Shown here one piece after another: positions 8,004-16,937 of a DNA stretch of 64,000 nt. Below the pieces are notes generated by a model. It made no database searches. It saw only the letters and a list, made by a program, of their open reading frames with translations, and was not told the DNA's origin. The stretch's first letter is position 1, and each line of letters begins with the position of its first letter. Both the position numbers and the translations under genes were made by a program. This stretch comes from SFDP01 sp051891855 (GTDB lineage: Bacteria; Bacillota; Clostridia; Lachnospirales; Lachnospiraceae). The stretch is from the NCBI GenBank assembly GCA_051891855.1, contig JBJFFP010000012.1, positions 3,078 through 67,077 of the forward strand, written 5' to 3'.

Positions 8004-9926
8004 CTATATGTCTGCCGGCTCTACAAAGGCTTCCAATACCGACTCAGCACATTTTTCCTCAATACAGACACCCACCCCATAGCGGGCGGCTCCACAGCCC
8101 AGACATTTTATCTTACAGTTGGGACTTTCCTTTTCCTCCAGTGCCGTCTTCCACTCTCTAAGCAGGAAGGTCTTGGTTACACCGCAGTCAATAAAATCCC
8201 AGGGAAGAATTTCTTCATAGGAGCGTTCTCTGGTGGTATAAAATTCCAGACTGAGTCCGCATTCCTCCAATGCATCCAGCCAGTAATCATAATGAAAATA
8301 TTCACTCCAGGCGTCAAAAATTCCGCCTCTTCGATACACCCGTTCAATAACCGTGGAAAGCTTTCTGTCTCCCCGCGCTAAAAGCCCCTCAATCATACTG
8401 ACATCCGCTTCATGCCAGTTGTATTTAATTCGCTTTTGGTTAATCTGCTCCCTTACCGCCTTTTTGGTCAGCTGTGCCTTTTCAATAAAGCGTTCTCTGG
8501 TGTCCATAGGTGACCACTGAAAGGGAGTAAAGGGCTTGGGAATGAAAAAGGAGGTGCTGGCAACAATCTGAACAGAGCCGTTTTTTCTTTCCTCCTTGGG
8601 AACCACCTCAAAATAGGTGGCAGCAATTTTATTACAAAGCTCGGCAATTCCCCGAATATCCTCATCCGTTTCCGTAGGAAGTCCCAACATAAAATAAAGC
8701 TTAACCCTGCTCCAGCCTCCTTTAAAGGCCAAGGCACTTCCCTGAAGGATGACTTCTTCAGTCAATCCCTTGTTGATTACGTTTCTCATTCTCTGACTTC
8801 CTGCCTCCGGAGCAAAGGTTAGAGAGCTCTTTTTAATATCCTGTACCTTACTCATCACATCCAGAGAAAAGGCATCAATTCGTAAGGAAGGCAGAGAGAT
8901 ATTAACCGAGCGCTTTTTACATTCCTCAATCAGAAAATTCACCAGCTCTTCCAGACCGGAATAATCACTGGAGCTTAAAGAGCTTAGGGAAATCTCCTCA
9001 TGCCCGGTATTCTTCAGCATTTCCAAAGCATACTGCTTCATTACCTCTACGTTGCGTTCACGGACAGGCCGATAAAGCTGTCCTGCCTGACAGAAACGGC
9101 AGCCCCGGATACAGCCCCGTTGAATTTCCAATACCACCCTGTCCTGGGTAACCTTGATGAAGGGCACTACAGGAGACATGGGATAATAGGTGTGGCTCAC
9201 ATCCTTGACCAGTTCCTTAGAGATGGTTGCAGGTAATTCCTCATAGATGGGATTAAAGGAGGCAATGGTGCCGTCCTCCTTGTAGTCTGCTTCATAAAAA
9301 CGGGGGACATACATCCCGGGAATGCAGGCTGCTTCCCGTAAAAAAGCTATTCGGTCAAAGCCCTTTTCTCTATGAGATTTATACAAATCCAAAAGCTCTC
9401 TATATCTGGTCTCCCCTTCACCAATGTAGAAAATATCAAAGAAATCGGCTATGGGTTCCGGGTTATAGACACAGGGACCGCCGCCGATAACAATGGGATG
9501 ATTTTCATTTCTTTCCTTACTTTTCAAAGGAAGCTGTGCTAAATCCAGAATCTGCAGAACATTGGTATAGCACATTTCATACTGAAGGGTGATCCCCAGA
9601 AAATCAAAATCCTTAATGGGCTCCTGGGATTCCAAACCAAAGAGGGGAATCCTTTCCTTGCGCATAATCTTATCCATATCCAGCCAGGGAGAATAAACCC
9701 TCTCACACCAAACATCTTCCCATCTGTTCAACATATCATAAATGATCTGAATCCCCAGATGGGACATGCCGATTTCGTAGACATCCGGAAAGCACATGGC
9801 AAACCGAACCGCCACCCTGGGATCACCGGCTTTATTTACAGCATTTACTTCATTTCCAATATAGCGGGCAGGTTTTTCCACCTGCATCAATATTTCATCA
9901 CTGAGTGCTAATTTGTATTCCTTCAT
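8004..9926 (-). CDS. TIGR03960 B12-binding-domain radical SAM protein
   Basis: The 640-residue protein has an N-terminal B12-binding-like half and a radical SAM half with the cluster motif C-I-R-G-C-R-F-C-Q near residue 270. A GGGPCVYNPEP segment at about 147-157 is typical of the TIGR03960 family. Cys pairs near the C-terminus (C-K-I-K-C-L-G-C-G) may bind a further metal. The reaction is unknown; the tight link with the DUF2344 partner and rng suggests RNA or ribosome modification, which is inference. It overlaps the upstream gene by four bases (ATGA). Confidence 0.9.
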   Translation of the reverse strand: MKEYKLALSDEILMQVEKPARYIGNEVNAVNKAGDPRVAVRFAMCFPDVYEIGMSHLGIQIIYDMLNRWEDVWCERVYSPWLDMDKIMRKERIPLFGLESQEPIKDFDFLGITLQYEMCYTNVLQILDLAQLPLKSKERNENHPIVIGGGPCVYNPEPIADFFDIFYIGEGETRYRELLDLYKSHREKGFDRIAFLREAACIPGMYVPRFYEADYKEDGTIASFNPIYEELPATISKELVKDVSHTYYPMSPVVPFIKVTQDRVVLEIQRGCIRGCRFCQAGQLYRPVRERNVEVMKQYALEMLKNTGHEEISLSSLSSSDYSGLEELVNFLIEECKKRSVNISLPSLRIDAFSLDVMSKVQDIKKSSLTFAPEAGSQRMRNVINKGLTEEVILQGSALAFKGGWSRVKLYFMLGLPTETDEDIRGIAELCNKIAATYFEVVPKEERKNGSVQIVASTSFFIPKPFTPFQWSPMDTRERFIEKAQLTKKAVREQINQKRIKYNWHEADVSMIEGLLARGDRKLSTVIERVYRRGGIFDAWSEYFHYDYWLDALEECGLSLEFYTTRERSYEEILPWDFIDCGVTKTFLLREWKTALEEKESPNCKIKCLGCGAARYGVGVCIEEKCAESVLEAFVEPADI

Positions 9927-10303
9927 GTCCTCTGCTCTTCCTGCTTTTGCTGCACCTGTTTTTCCTGCTTTTGCTGCAACTCCAGTCCTTCTTTTTGCTT
10001 CTCCAACAGCTCCAGTGCTTCTTTTCTGGCTTCTGTCTGCTCCATTATCTGCTGGTGTCGTTCACGCATGGCAGCCGTAATTTCTTTTTGTACCGAGTCG
10101 AAGCTTTCCAGTAATTCCTTCCACTGTTCATCCGTATATTCCTCAGCACCAATCGCAATTTTCTCCTCGGCTTCTCCTTGAAGAAGCTTTTTCTGTAAAT
10201 CGGTAATGTACTGAGAAAAGCTTTGCCGCAATTCTGTAGTTGTATTATCAGATTTACAATATCCCAAGACTTGGTTTCCTGCTTCTTCTGTTCGTATTAT
10301 CAT
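9923..10303 (-). CDS. hypothetical coiled-coil protein
   Basis: The 126-residue protein has no family I recognise. Residues about 65-126 are almost wholly charged or Gln-rich (repeated E-K-Q-K-E, L-E-L-Q-Q-K-Q-E), typical of a long coiled coil. The first 60 residues are mixed and may be a small helical domain. It is the first gene after a good promoter and overlaps the radical SAM gene by ATGA, so it is translated in coupling with that gene. Confidence 0.65.
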   Translation of the reverse strand: MIIRTEEAGNQVLGYCKSDNTTTELRQSFSQYITDLQKKLLQGEAEEKIAIGAEEYTDEQWKELLESFDSVQKEITAAMRERHQQIMEQTEARKEALELLEKQKEGLELQQKQEKQVQQKQEEQRT

Positions 10304-10396
10304 AGAGACTCTCCTTCCATCAAAGCATTCATCACTACATAATTAATTTGTAATCATTTTGTAATCATCTCTTTAAAGCATGGATTTCTTTAAAAT

Positions 10397-10425
10397 AATA
10401 TAATGTACAATTTTCTATACGTCAA
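10397..10425 (-). promoter_or_regulatory. promoter for the 10303-to-rng operon
   Basis: On the minus strand TTGACG (10425-10420) and TATATT (10402-10397) are 17 bases apart. It lies about 94 bases upstream of the coiled-coil gene and should drive the radical SAM and rng genes. A direct repeat, TGATTACAAAA, lies between promoter and start codon. Confidence 0.72.
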
Positions 10426-10508
10426 GTTTGTCACGTATATTCTTTCGCTGTATTTCCCATACTATTCCCGTGATTAATGGTTTTACTATAAATGGAGGAT
10501 TAGGTGAA

Positions 10509-10808
10509 ATGAATAAAGATAAAAAAGAAGCGGGTGCTCAGCTGGCCTATGCTGCTTTGGATGAGGTTCCCCAGGCAAAAGCTGATGCAAAGGAAATTGT
10601 AGGACTGGTCAAAAGCAGCGGTATAATTTCCGGCTATCAGCTTTCAGACGGAGCTACCGTTTCCAGAGAGGAAGGCGTGGCTATGGCAAAGGCCGGTGAG
10701 ATTCGGGGTGTTGGTGTAGCCCATAGAAAGGATACTGAGTATTTAAAATCTCTTCCTGACGGAAGTGAAGATAATAATTTGGGAAATCTTCCCTCCGTCA
10801 GTGAGTAG
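10509..10808 (+). CDS. DUF3892 domain-containing protein
   Basis: ATG at 10509 is preferred over upstream frames because GGAGG lies ten bases before it. The 99-residue product has the DUF3892 pattern: I-S-G-Y-Q-L-S-D-G, V-S-R-E-E-G-V-A-M-A-K-A-G-E-I-R-G-V-G-V-A, Y-L-K-S-L-P-D-G and a final N-N-L-G-N-L-P. The family is widespread in Firmicutes with no known function. It is one of few plus-strand genes here and stands alone. Confidence 0.85.
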   Translation: MNKDKKEAGAQLAYAALDEVPQAKADAKEIVGLVKSSGIISGYQLSDGATVSREEGVAMAKAGEIRGVGVAHRKDTEYLKSLPDGSEDNNLGNLPSVSE

Positions 10809-10831
10809 GAAGCAGACGGTAAGTTTCTGTT

Positions 10832-11024
10832 CCATTGACACAAAAGGCTTGCTTTGCCCTACTGATAGCTATAAATTACCAATCAAGTGGGGATATTTTG
10901 GTTCTTTCGCCCCGACTTATTCGGCAAATATTTGCATCAGTGGGGGCCCCCTGCCTCCTTTGCCCCTACTTGCCAGCAAAATACTTGAATCAGTAGGACT
11001 CCCCGGCTTCCTTTCTCCTCACTG
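10832..11024 (-). repeat. tandem array of bulged hairpins, exact 53-bp period
   Basis: Three 34-base hairpins at 10885-10918, 10938-10971 and 10991-11024 are spaced exactly 53 bases apart; a fourth, half-degenerate unit starts at 10832. Read on the minus strand each is N-AGT, one unpaired base, a 4-bp stem, a purine-rich loop beginning (C/G)AAAG or similar, the matching stem, and ACT-N. The inner stem is GGGG/CCCC in two units and AGGA/TCCT in the third, so pairing is kept while sequence changes. The 19-base spacers contain A/T-rich partial palindromes. No gene is seen in the 10809-11150 gap. Confidence 0.65.
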
Positions 11025-11150
11025 TTACAGAAGCACTCAGCTTATCCTTACTCTGCTCCGTAGATTTTATCCCAGATATGTTGGTTTTCATCCATGAGGA
11101 TAAATGAAGTTATCTGAACGTATCCGAAAGCTTATACTGCTGCTTTTTTC

Positions 11151-12785
11151 TTACTGTGGAAAATAGATTTCATTCTGGTATACTTTACTCATCTCTCCCC
11201 AAACAACGCTGCCTTCCCTATTGAAAAGATTCCATACACCGTCATCCTGAAGATGGATAGCACCCATAAATTCCTGATGATTAAACAGGCAGTACACCGT
11301 TTCCGGACTATTCGGGGCAACCACCGTCCAACTCCAGATAACCATTTCTTCCAGTCTTCCCATAGGAACAATGTATCTGGTAGATGGTAAGCTATCCATG
11401 TTTCCTTCATCCGCTACCAGAGATTTAACGGTATTCTCCAACGCTTCCAGAACTTCAACCTCTCCTGTTTCCAGGGAAATCCTTATCGGTGATGTTTCAC
11501 TAGAGCCGTAGAGCCAGCCGTCAGTCATAACTACCGCTTCCGCTAATTGAAATTGAAAATACTCTTCTGCACTGAATTCAAAAATTTTCCATGCCACCTG
11601 GTTAGGAGAGCTTAAAGGCATCTGCCCTACAAGCAAAAGCTTCTTTTTATCAGCCTCTATTGGGTTTAGCTGCAGCACCAGCGTAAGCTCATCAGTATCT
11701 GCAGAATAATCAGCCTTTAGAAGACTTACCTTTTCCCACTCTTCCTCCGAAAGCCTGTTGGGGCGTGTAAGGGAAAGATTAATGATGTCGGAAGAACCGG
11801 ATATTTGAAGCTGAACATCAGGGAAGCTGTCCTTTTCGTGGATATAAATCCGATTCCCTGTTTCTACAGAAGGATAACGGGAAAACCACAAATCATCAGC
11901 AACAAATTCCGAGGAATCATAGAAGGAAACAGGGGTCTGCTGTAATAAGCCTGGGGAAGAAAGCTCATTGCTTTGGTAAAACCACCTTATGGAATAGGGA
12001 TAAAGCTCCCCATCTGCTTCGCGATAGAATAACAGGGGAAAGGCTTTTAGGTAATCTTCTGCGATCAGCTCCTTTAGATTGACTGTCTCCCGCTCTTCTC
12101 CCAGTGCTATACTCATGGTCAGCTCTGTATGTATTCCTTCAAAAAGCATAAAGGAATAGGTTTTTCCACCTATCCAGCTTTTGTATTCACTTTCTTCTTC
12201 CAGATAGTGAACACTCATTCCCCCGTAGCTGTCGTTTTCCATCCGTCCGTTAATTAAGATGCTCCACTCATTATTCCCCTTTGGAATCGTAAAGGAAATT
12301 ACCGGCTCTTCATATGACAGACTTGAAATAAGCTCATCCATGGCAAGCATTCGTAAAACCTGTTCCTCGCCGGAATCTATACCCTGAGAATTTGACAGCG
12401 CAATCAGATTTTCCAATGCGGGCACAGACAAATAAATTCCCTGATAGGGCTGTTCCAGATATTTTCTACCATTTTCTTCATAAAAAAACAGCGTTGTATC
12501 TGCTTCACCAGAACTGTTGAGGTGAATCGTTATATACTCATTCACATAAGGATGATCCTGTATACTTTCTTTATTGGCAGCCTCCAGCCCTGTAAGAAGG
12601 GCTACAAATTCATAAATATACTCTTCATCTGTGTGAACAGTGGACTCGCCGCCCTTTTCAATCCGAATGGATATGACCTCACTGCTTTCAGGCAGAACAG
12701 GCGAATCTGCTTTTTTCGATGCCGTGCAGCCGAAAACAAACAGAAGGATTAAGCAAACCGGAAATAGCATTATTATTATCTTCAT
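11151..12785 (-). CDS. lipoprotein of unknown function, 544 aa
   Basis: The N-terminus is a lipoprotein signal: a short basic start, hydrophobic residues 4-18, and Cys20 in V-F-G-C. The remainder is a large acidic extracellular region with no family I can name. It is rich in beta-strand-like segments and Glu/Ser/Leu; residues 30-110 include an H-x-D-E-E-Y-I segment. It is 33 bases downstream of another lipoprotein and was probably co-expressed with it. Adjacent ECF sigma and anti-sigma genes raise, but do not show, an envelope-stress link. Confidence 0.75.
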   Translation of the reverse strand: MKIIIMLFPVCLILLFVFGCTASKKADSPVLPESSEVISIRIEKGGESTVHTDEEYIYEFVALLTGLEAANKESIQDHPYVNEYITIHLNSSGEADTTLFFYEENGRKYLEQPYQGIYLSVPALENLIALSNSQGIDSGEEQVLRMLAMDELISSLSYEEPVISFTIPKGNNEWSILINGRMENDSYGGMSVHYLEEESEYKSWIGGKTYSFMLFEGIHTELTMSIALGEERETVNLKELIAEDYLKAFPLLFYREADGELYPYSIRWFYQSNELSSPGLLQQTPVSFYDSSEFVADDLWFSRYPSVETGNRIYIHEKDSFPDVQLQISGSSDIINLSLTRPNRLSEEEWEKVSLLKADYSADTDELTLVLQLNPIEADKKKLLLVGQMPLSSPNQVAWKIFEFSAEEYFQFQLAEAVVMTDGWLYGSSETSPIRISLETGEVEVLEALENTVKSLVADEGNMDSLPSTRYIVPMGRLEEMVIWSWTVVAPNSPETVYCLFNHQEFMGAIHLQDDGVWNLFNREGSVVWGEMSKVYQNEIYFPQ

Positions 12786-12818
12786 TTTAAACCTCCCTAA
12801 TCTGCCTGTATATACAGA

Positions 12819-14408
12819 CTACTTCATCTCAAACACATAATCATAGCTATAGGTATGCACATACAATAGGCCATCCTTTTCCACCAAAAGATCCGGCTTC
12901 TTTTTCAGCTCTGTTTTTTCCAGTACCTTTCCGGTACTCTTATCGATCTGGTAAAGATAATCTTTTTCATCGGTAAAGCCATAGCCGCAAAGAATGATAT
13001 TGTCCTTCACCAGAAAATTCATGGTGTTATAAGTCTGGTTCTCACTTCTCCAGATAACCTTGTCCTGTTCAAGATCATAAGCTAAAAGATAACAGGTTCC
13101 CGGCTGGGCATATCCGTTTTGCACATAGCCAAGATATAAAATACCATTTTCCAGATATGCACAATTTCCCATCAGATACCATTGGTCTGTCTGATAATAA
13201 ATCGTATATATCAGCTCCGTTGTATTCTTATCATAAATATGTAAGGAGTCTGCGCTCCAATCATAGAGATAGTTTTCATCATAGAAAACAGTATTTGCCA
13301 GCCTAACTTCAGGATTGATTGGGGGAGTCTCCTTAGCCTGAGTCAGATAATTTTCCCATTCATCGCTTAGCATTGGCAAAAACAGATTGTTTTCCTTAAA
13401 CCAGTCATAGGCCCAGGTAATCGTATTCGTCTGTTCCGAAATCAATGACAGATTTAATGGCTGTGCTTCCTTTCCCTCTTCCCCAAAACAGACTTGATAA
13501 TCCTGAAATTCTAAATAGGTCACCGGGGATTGGTCTTCACCTTCCAAAGTATTCTCTATGGGTGATGTCGCTTTTTGTACTTCTCCCGTCAGGGAAGAAA
13601 TATTTTCCGGGGTCAGATTAAGAAAAGGAACGTTCAGCAGCTCTGCATCCTTTAACTGGGAGTCAAGCCATTCTTCATATTCTTTACCATCCATGGGATT
13701 TTCATATTCCCAATCCGTCATCACATAATAAAGAAGTCCATCCCCATCCAGGTCTGCCTCTTCAGGAAAAGCAACTCCCTCCGCTTCCTCCATCTGCTTT
13801 TTATCCCAAGCATCCACAGTAGCAACTGACACATAAGAGTCCGTTTTTTCTTCATATTGATATAAGCTATAGGGCCAAAAATCCGATGTGGCTGCTCTTC
13901 CGTGATTATGGGACATTGATGCCATAATGATACCATTAGAATAAAAAGTGACTGCCGGAAATTCCACAAACTCTTCTGCAACCTCATTGGTAGCATAATC
14001 GTATCCATAAATACTTATCATCATCCCCGCCATATAGGTGGTGGTGTAGTTAATCAGCAGCTCATCTTTTCCGTCTGCATCAATATCATAAACGGCATAG
14101 GTATTTTCACTGATTTCACCGTAGCCATCGTAGCCCGGATTAGTACCGTCCGGGAAGGTCTGGGTTTCATAGATTTCTTTCAGAATCGAAGCATAACAGG
14201 CCTTCATGGCAGCCTCCTGCTCTGCACTCACTTTTTCCTCTTTGTTCACCTTTTCTTCCGTTTCTGCTACAGATATCTTTTCGGTTGTAGTTTCAGCAGA
14301 TACCGCTTCAGTTTTAGCCGGCTCACTGCATCCTACCAGAAAAACAGATATTCCCAACAAAACAGCGACTATTGAAATTCTTCTATTTCTTTTGATTTTA
14401 TGTACCAT
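12819..14408 (-). CDS. lipoprotein with repeat-rich C-terminal domain, 529 aa
   Basis: Basic residues 3-10, a hydrophobic stretch and Cys27 in F-L-V-G-C form a lipoprotein signal, followed by a Thr/Glu-rich linker. Residues 90-130 contain D-I-D-A-D-G-K-D-E-L-L-I-N-Y, resembling a calcium-binding FG-GAP or VCBS loop, and a second D-L-D-G-D-G-L-L motif appears near 225. The last 170 residues (I-Y-D-K-N-T-x-E, Q-I-D-K-S-T-G-K-V) look like blades of a PQQ-type beta-propeller. Extracellular and membrane-anchored; function unknown. An isolated TATAAT lies at 14428-14423 without a clear -35. Confidence 0.78.
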   Translation of the reverse strand: MVHKIKRNRRISIVAVLLGISVFLVGCSEPAKTEAVSAETTTEKISVAETEEKVNKEEKVSAEQEAAMKACYASILKEIYETQTFPDGTNPGYDGYGEISENTYAVYDIDADGKDELLINYTTTYMAGMMISIYGYDYATNEVAEEFVEFPAVTFYSNGIIMASMSHNHGRAATSDFWPYSLYQYEEKTDSYVSVATVDAWDKKQMEEAEGVAFPEEADLDGDGLLYYVMTDWEYENPMDGKEYEEWLDSQLKDAELLNVPFLNLTPENISSLTGEVQKATSPIENTLEGEDQSPVTYLEFQDYQVCFGEEGKEAQPLNLSLISEQTNTITWAYDWFKENNLFLPMLSDEWENYLTQAKETPPINPEVRLANTVFYDENYLYDWSADSLHIYDKNTTELIYTIYYQTDQWYLMGNCAYLENGILYLGYVQNGYAQPGTCYLLAYDLEQDKVIWRSENQTYNTMNFLVKDNIILCGYGFTDEKDYLYQIDKSTGKVLEKTELKKKPDLLVEKDGLLYVHTYSYDYVFEMK

Positions 14409-14454
14409 TTCAGCTCCCTCTTATTATACTTTTCTATTTAATCCGATAACGGGA

Positions 14455-14592
14455 TCATTCCATTCGCACTATTCCAAATAGTGGAGCAATTCCTCGCAAC
14501 GCTCCTTGGTAAGAGTAAAAAGCTTTTCTATAATGAGCTACAGAAGCAAAGGAGCCGCTTTCCCATTCCTCGGCCGCCTTATTGGAAGAACG
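14455..14592 (-). other. possible gene remnant in the 14409-14729 gap
   Basis: A 45-codon open stretch on the minus strand has gene-like composition (A-A-E-E-W-E-S-G-S-F near its start) but no start codon or ribosome-binding site, and a second overlapping frame also looks coding-like. It may be the tail of a decayed gene. I see nothing else in this 320-base gap. Confidence 0.25.
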
Positions 14593-14729
14593 TCATGATA
14601 AAAATAGGCAGACATCTGTTTTTCATTATCTCTTAATCTCTCCTTTGTTAAAATACTTCGTTAATTTTATCTTACCACAATACCTCCTTTTTCCTCAATG
14701 CCTTTATTCTGTCCATCAAGGCAGCATTT

Positions 14730-15698
14730 TTAATTCTTTTCCGCAGCCAGTATTCCATATGCATAATTTCCTTCCCCCTCTCCCAGCCATTCTTCCTGTG
14801 TCAACTCTCCCTCTTCATTAAATAAAAGCTTTTCTACAGACAGAGAATATTCCTTTGTCAGACGGCTTTCATCGGTAAAAATAGTGGTTACGCTTAAGGT
14901 TGCTCCTTCAAAAACCCCCAGTTCCTTCAGGTGCATTTCCCGAAGATCAAATGTTTTTTCCGCCTCAGCATAGTCCTCTTCCGATATACATAAACCATAA
15001 TACTTTTCCGGTGTATATTCATCCGAAATACGCTCGCCTTCCTTTGTGTTATAAAACAGGGTATTTATTTGCTCACCTGAGGTATCTTCATTATCGCTGC
15101 TGTCAAAATCACCGACAAAAATCTCTGTTCCGGAGTTTTTGATTTCATCCCATTCTCCGCTCATCTCCATCTTCCATATCTCACGCTGTGTACATTCTTT
15201 AATCATAACCGATGATAATTCCCCCTTATCGATGGAAATTTCCACCTGTGCAATTCCTTCTCCCTGGATGCCAAAGAGAACTCCGGTAAAGCCACAGCCG
15301 CTCATTCCTATATCTCTTAAAAGTATCCTGCCGGAATTTGCTTCGGGTAAAGAGACAGATGCCGATGCTTCTGATTCCGCTGCATAAGCCTTTAAGGTAA
15401 AATCCGAAAAAAAATCAAGAGGATTATTTTTTATTTCGCTTGTTTCCCTTTCGGCCAGCTCTGCGGTAAATCCCTCTCCTTTACCCTTCATCAGACCACC
15501 TAAAAAAGCGGCTGTACAGACTAAAATTGTGCATGCTGCTGCTGTGATCAGCAGTGTTGAAAAATTCCGATGCTTTTTCCGCTGACCGTATTTTCCACCG
15601 CCTTTTTTAATCTGTAAAAAAGCAGCCTGTGCCTTCTGCCTTACAATATCCGGCAGTTCAATATCTGTAGCAAATATATTATTTTCATATTTATTCAT
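14730..15698 (-). CDS. membrane anti-sigma factor, DUF4179-like
   Basis: The 322-residue protein has a cytoplasmic N-terminus of about 47 residues ending in a basic patch (K-K-H-R-N), one membrane segment at about 49-70 and an extracellular domain. This is the layout of anti-sigma factors of the DUF4179 type. It overlaps the upstream ECF sigma gene by four bases (ATGA), the usual coupling of a sigma factor and its antagonist. The outer domain presumably senses an envelope signal; which one is not visible. Confidence 0.78.
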   Translation of the reverse strand: MNKYENNIFATDIELPDIVRQKAQAAFLQIKKGGGKYGQRKKHRNFSTLLITAAACTILVCTAAFLGGLMKGKGEGFTAELAERETSEIKNNPLDFFSDFTLKAYAAESEASASVSLPEANSGRILLRDIGMSGCGFTGVLFGIQGEGIAQVEISIDKGELSSVMIKECTQREIWKMEMSGEWDEIKNSGTEIFVGDFDSSDNEDTSGEQINTLFYNTKEGERISDEYTPEKYYGLCISEEDYAEAEKTFDLREMHLKELGVFEGATLSVTTIFTDESRLTKEYSLSVEKLLFNEEGELTQEEWLGEGEGNYAYGILAAEKN

Positions 15699-16222
15699 CC
15701 GTTTTTCCGCCTTTCCGTATTATCCTGATAATATTCTGCCAGCTTCTTACGTCCCCGTTGGAGTCGTGTCTGAATCGTGCTTTTAGGAATATTCAATAGT
15801 CCGGCAATTTCCTCAATGCAGTAGCCCTCGCTGTAATAGAGAATCATAAGCACCCGATACTTTTCCTGCAAAGTAGACAGTGCCTCCTTTAATTCAAGGT
15901 TGCATTTATCCTCCATTACCGGCTCATCATACTCTTCCAGAACCGTAAGCTTCTTGTTTTTGCGCTGAATATCGTTGCATTTGTTGATTAGAATCCTGGT
16001 TATCCATGTGTGAAAATAGCGTGTCTGTTTTAAGGTATGTATTTTTTCCCAACAGGCCAGTATTGTATCCTGAACAGCATCTGCCACATCCTCATCATTC
16101 ATCAGTATGGCCAACCCAACCTTGTACATATCCTTAAGCATGGATTGCATCAGTTCAGTAAAAGCCTCCGGATCCCGTTTTTTAGCTTTTCTAATCAAAT
16201 ATTCGGTTTCCTTATCCCGCAT
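15695..16222 (-). CDS. ECF-type RNA polymerase sigma-70 factor
   Basis: The 175-residue protein has region 2 (D-P-E-A-F-T-E-L, then D-A-V-Q-D-T-I-L, then F-H-T-W-I-T-R-I-L-I-N-K-C) and region 4 (Y-Y-S-E-G-Y-C-I-E-E-I-A followed by S-T-I-Q-T-R-L-Q-R-G-R-K-K-L). AGGAGG precedes the ATG. It is followed directly by its likely anti-sigma factor. I did not find a convincing autoregulatory ECF promoter upstream. Confidence 0.93.
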   Translation of the reverse strand: MRDKETEYLIRKAKKRDPEAFTELMQSMLKDMYKVGLAILMNDEDVADAVQDTILACWEKIHTLKQTRYFHTWITRILINKCNDIQRKNKKLTVLEEYDEPVMEDKCNLELKEALSTLQEKYRVLMILYYSEGYCIEEIAGLLNIPKSTIQTRLQRGRKKLAEYYQDNTERRKNG

Positions 16223-16346
16223 AATTGCATTTCCTCCTGTGCATACATATAAACAAAGCGCCTTGTTTTATCGTATATACATTAGACGGAAAAGGACAGC
16301 AAAAAATCCCATGAAAATAATAAATTTTAATCCGCTTCCAATTTTT

Positions 16347-16937
16347 TCAACCTCCGGACAGAGAAATTACTTTCTTAACCGGATATAAAGTAACCACCAG
16401 CTCCAAGCCCTGGTTTTCTAAATTCTCCCAAGTCTTGGCCTTAAAATTATCCTTGTACAATGCAAAGGGTAATCGAAGCCTTATTTCACTTTCCGGCCTT
16501 AAGGCCAACATAAATATTCCTCCCAAATCCGGATTTGCTTCTCCATATAAGTTAATATCAAGGCTTGCACAAACAGCACCCTTTTGCAGATAGAACTCGC
16601 TAAGATTTATTCCTGTGTCTCAAGCCGCATTACTGTTTTTTAAGATAACTTCTACATCATAGATTTTTTCCGGAACATAACTATACTCATCCTCAAGCAG
16701 ATATTTGTCCAGAAACTCATCATAAGTTAAAATCTCGGCAGCTGTTACGGTTATTGAATAGCCTTCCATTGTGTAATTGATCAAAATATCTTTCTCCATT
16801 TCCACCTCTTCCCCCAATTGAAAGGTTCTGATTTCGGGGGACTGTATGGTGTAATTAACAATACGATAACGCTTCCACCCAATAAACAGGAGCAGAAGCA
16901 CACTAATAATAACGAACAGGTTTCTCCACTTTTTCAT
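16347..16937 (-). pseudogene. DUF5028-like protein interrupted by an in-frame UGA
   Basis: The reading frame is 197 codons long but codon 106 (16620-16618) is TGA. Sequence on both sides continues in the same frame with normal coding character: before it, I-Y-D-V-E-V-I-L-K-N-S-N-A-A; after it, D-T-G-I-N-L-S-E-F-Y-L-Q-K-G. The tail L-Y-P-V-K-K-V-I-S-L-S-G-G ends at a second TGA. There is one N-terminal membrane segment (residues 7-21). DUF5028-like proteins often neighbour ABC transporters in Lachnospiraceae. A single substitution explains the break; a truncated 105-residue anchored protein may still be made. It overlaps the ATPase gene by four bases. Confidence 0.8.

Noticed and set aside
10832..11024. 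CRISPR array
   Set aside because: The units are imperfect, have base-paired internal structure, 34-base hairpins with 19-base similar spacers, and no cas genes nearby.
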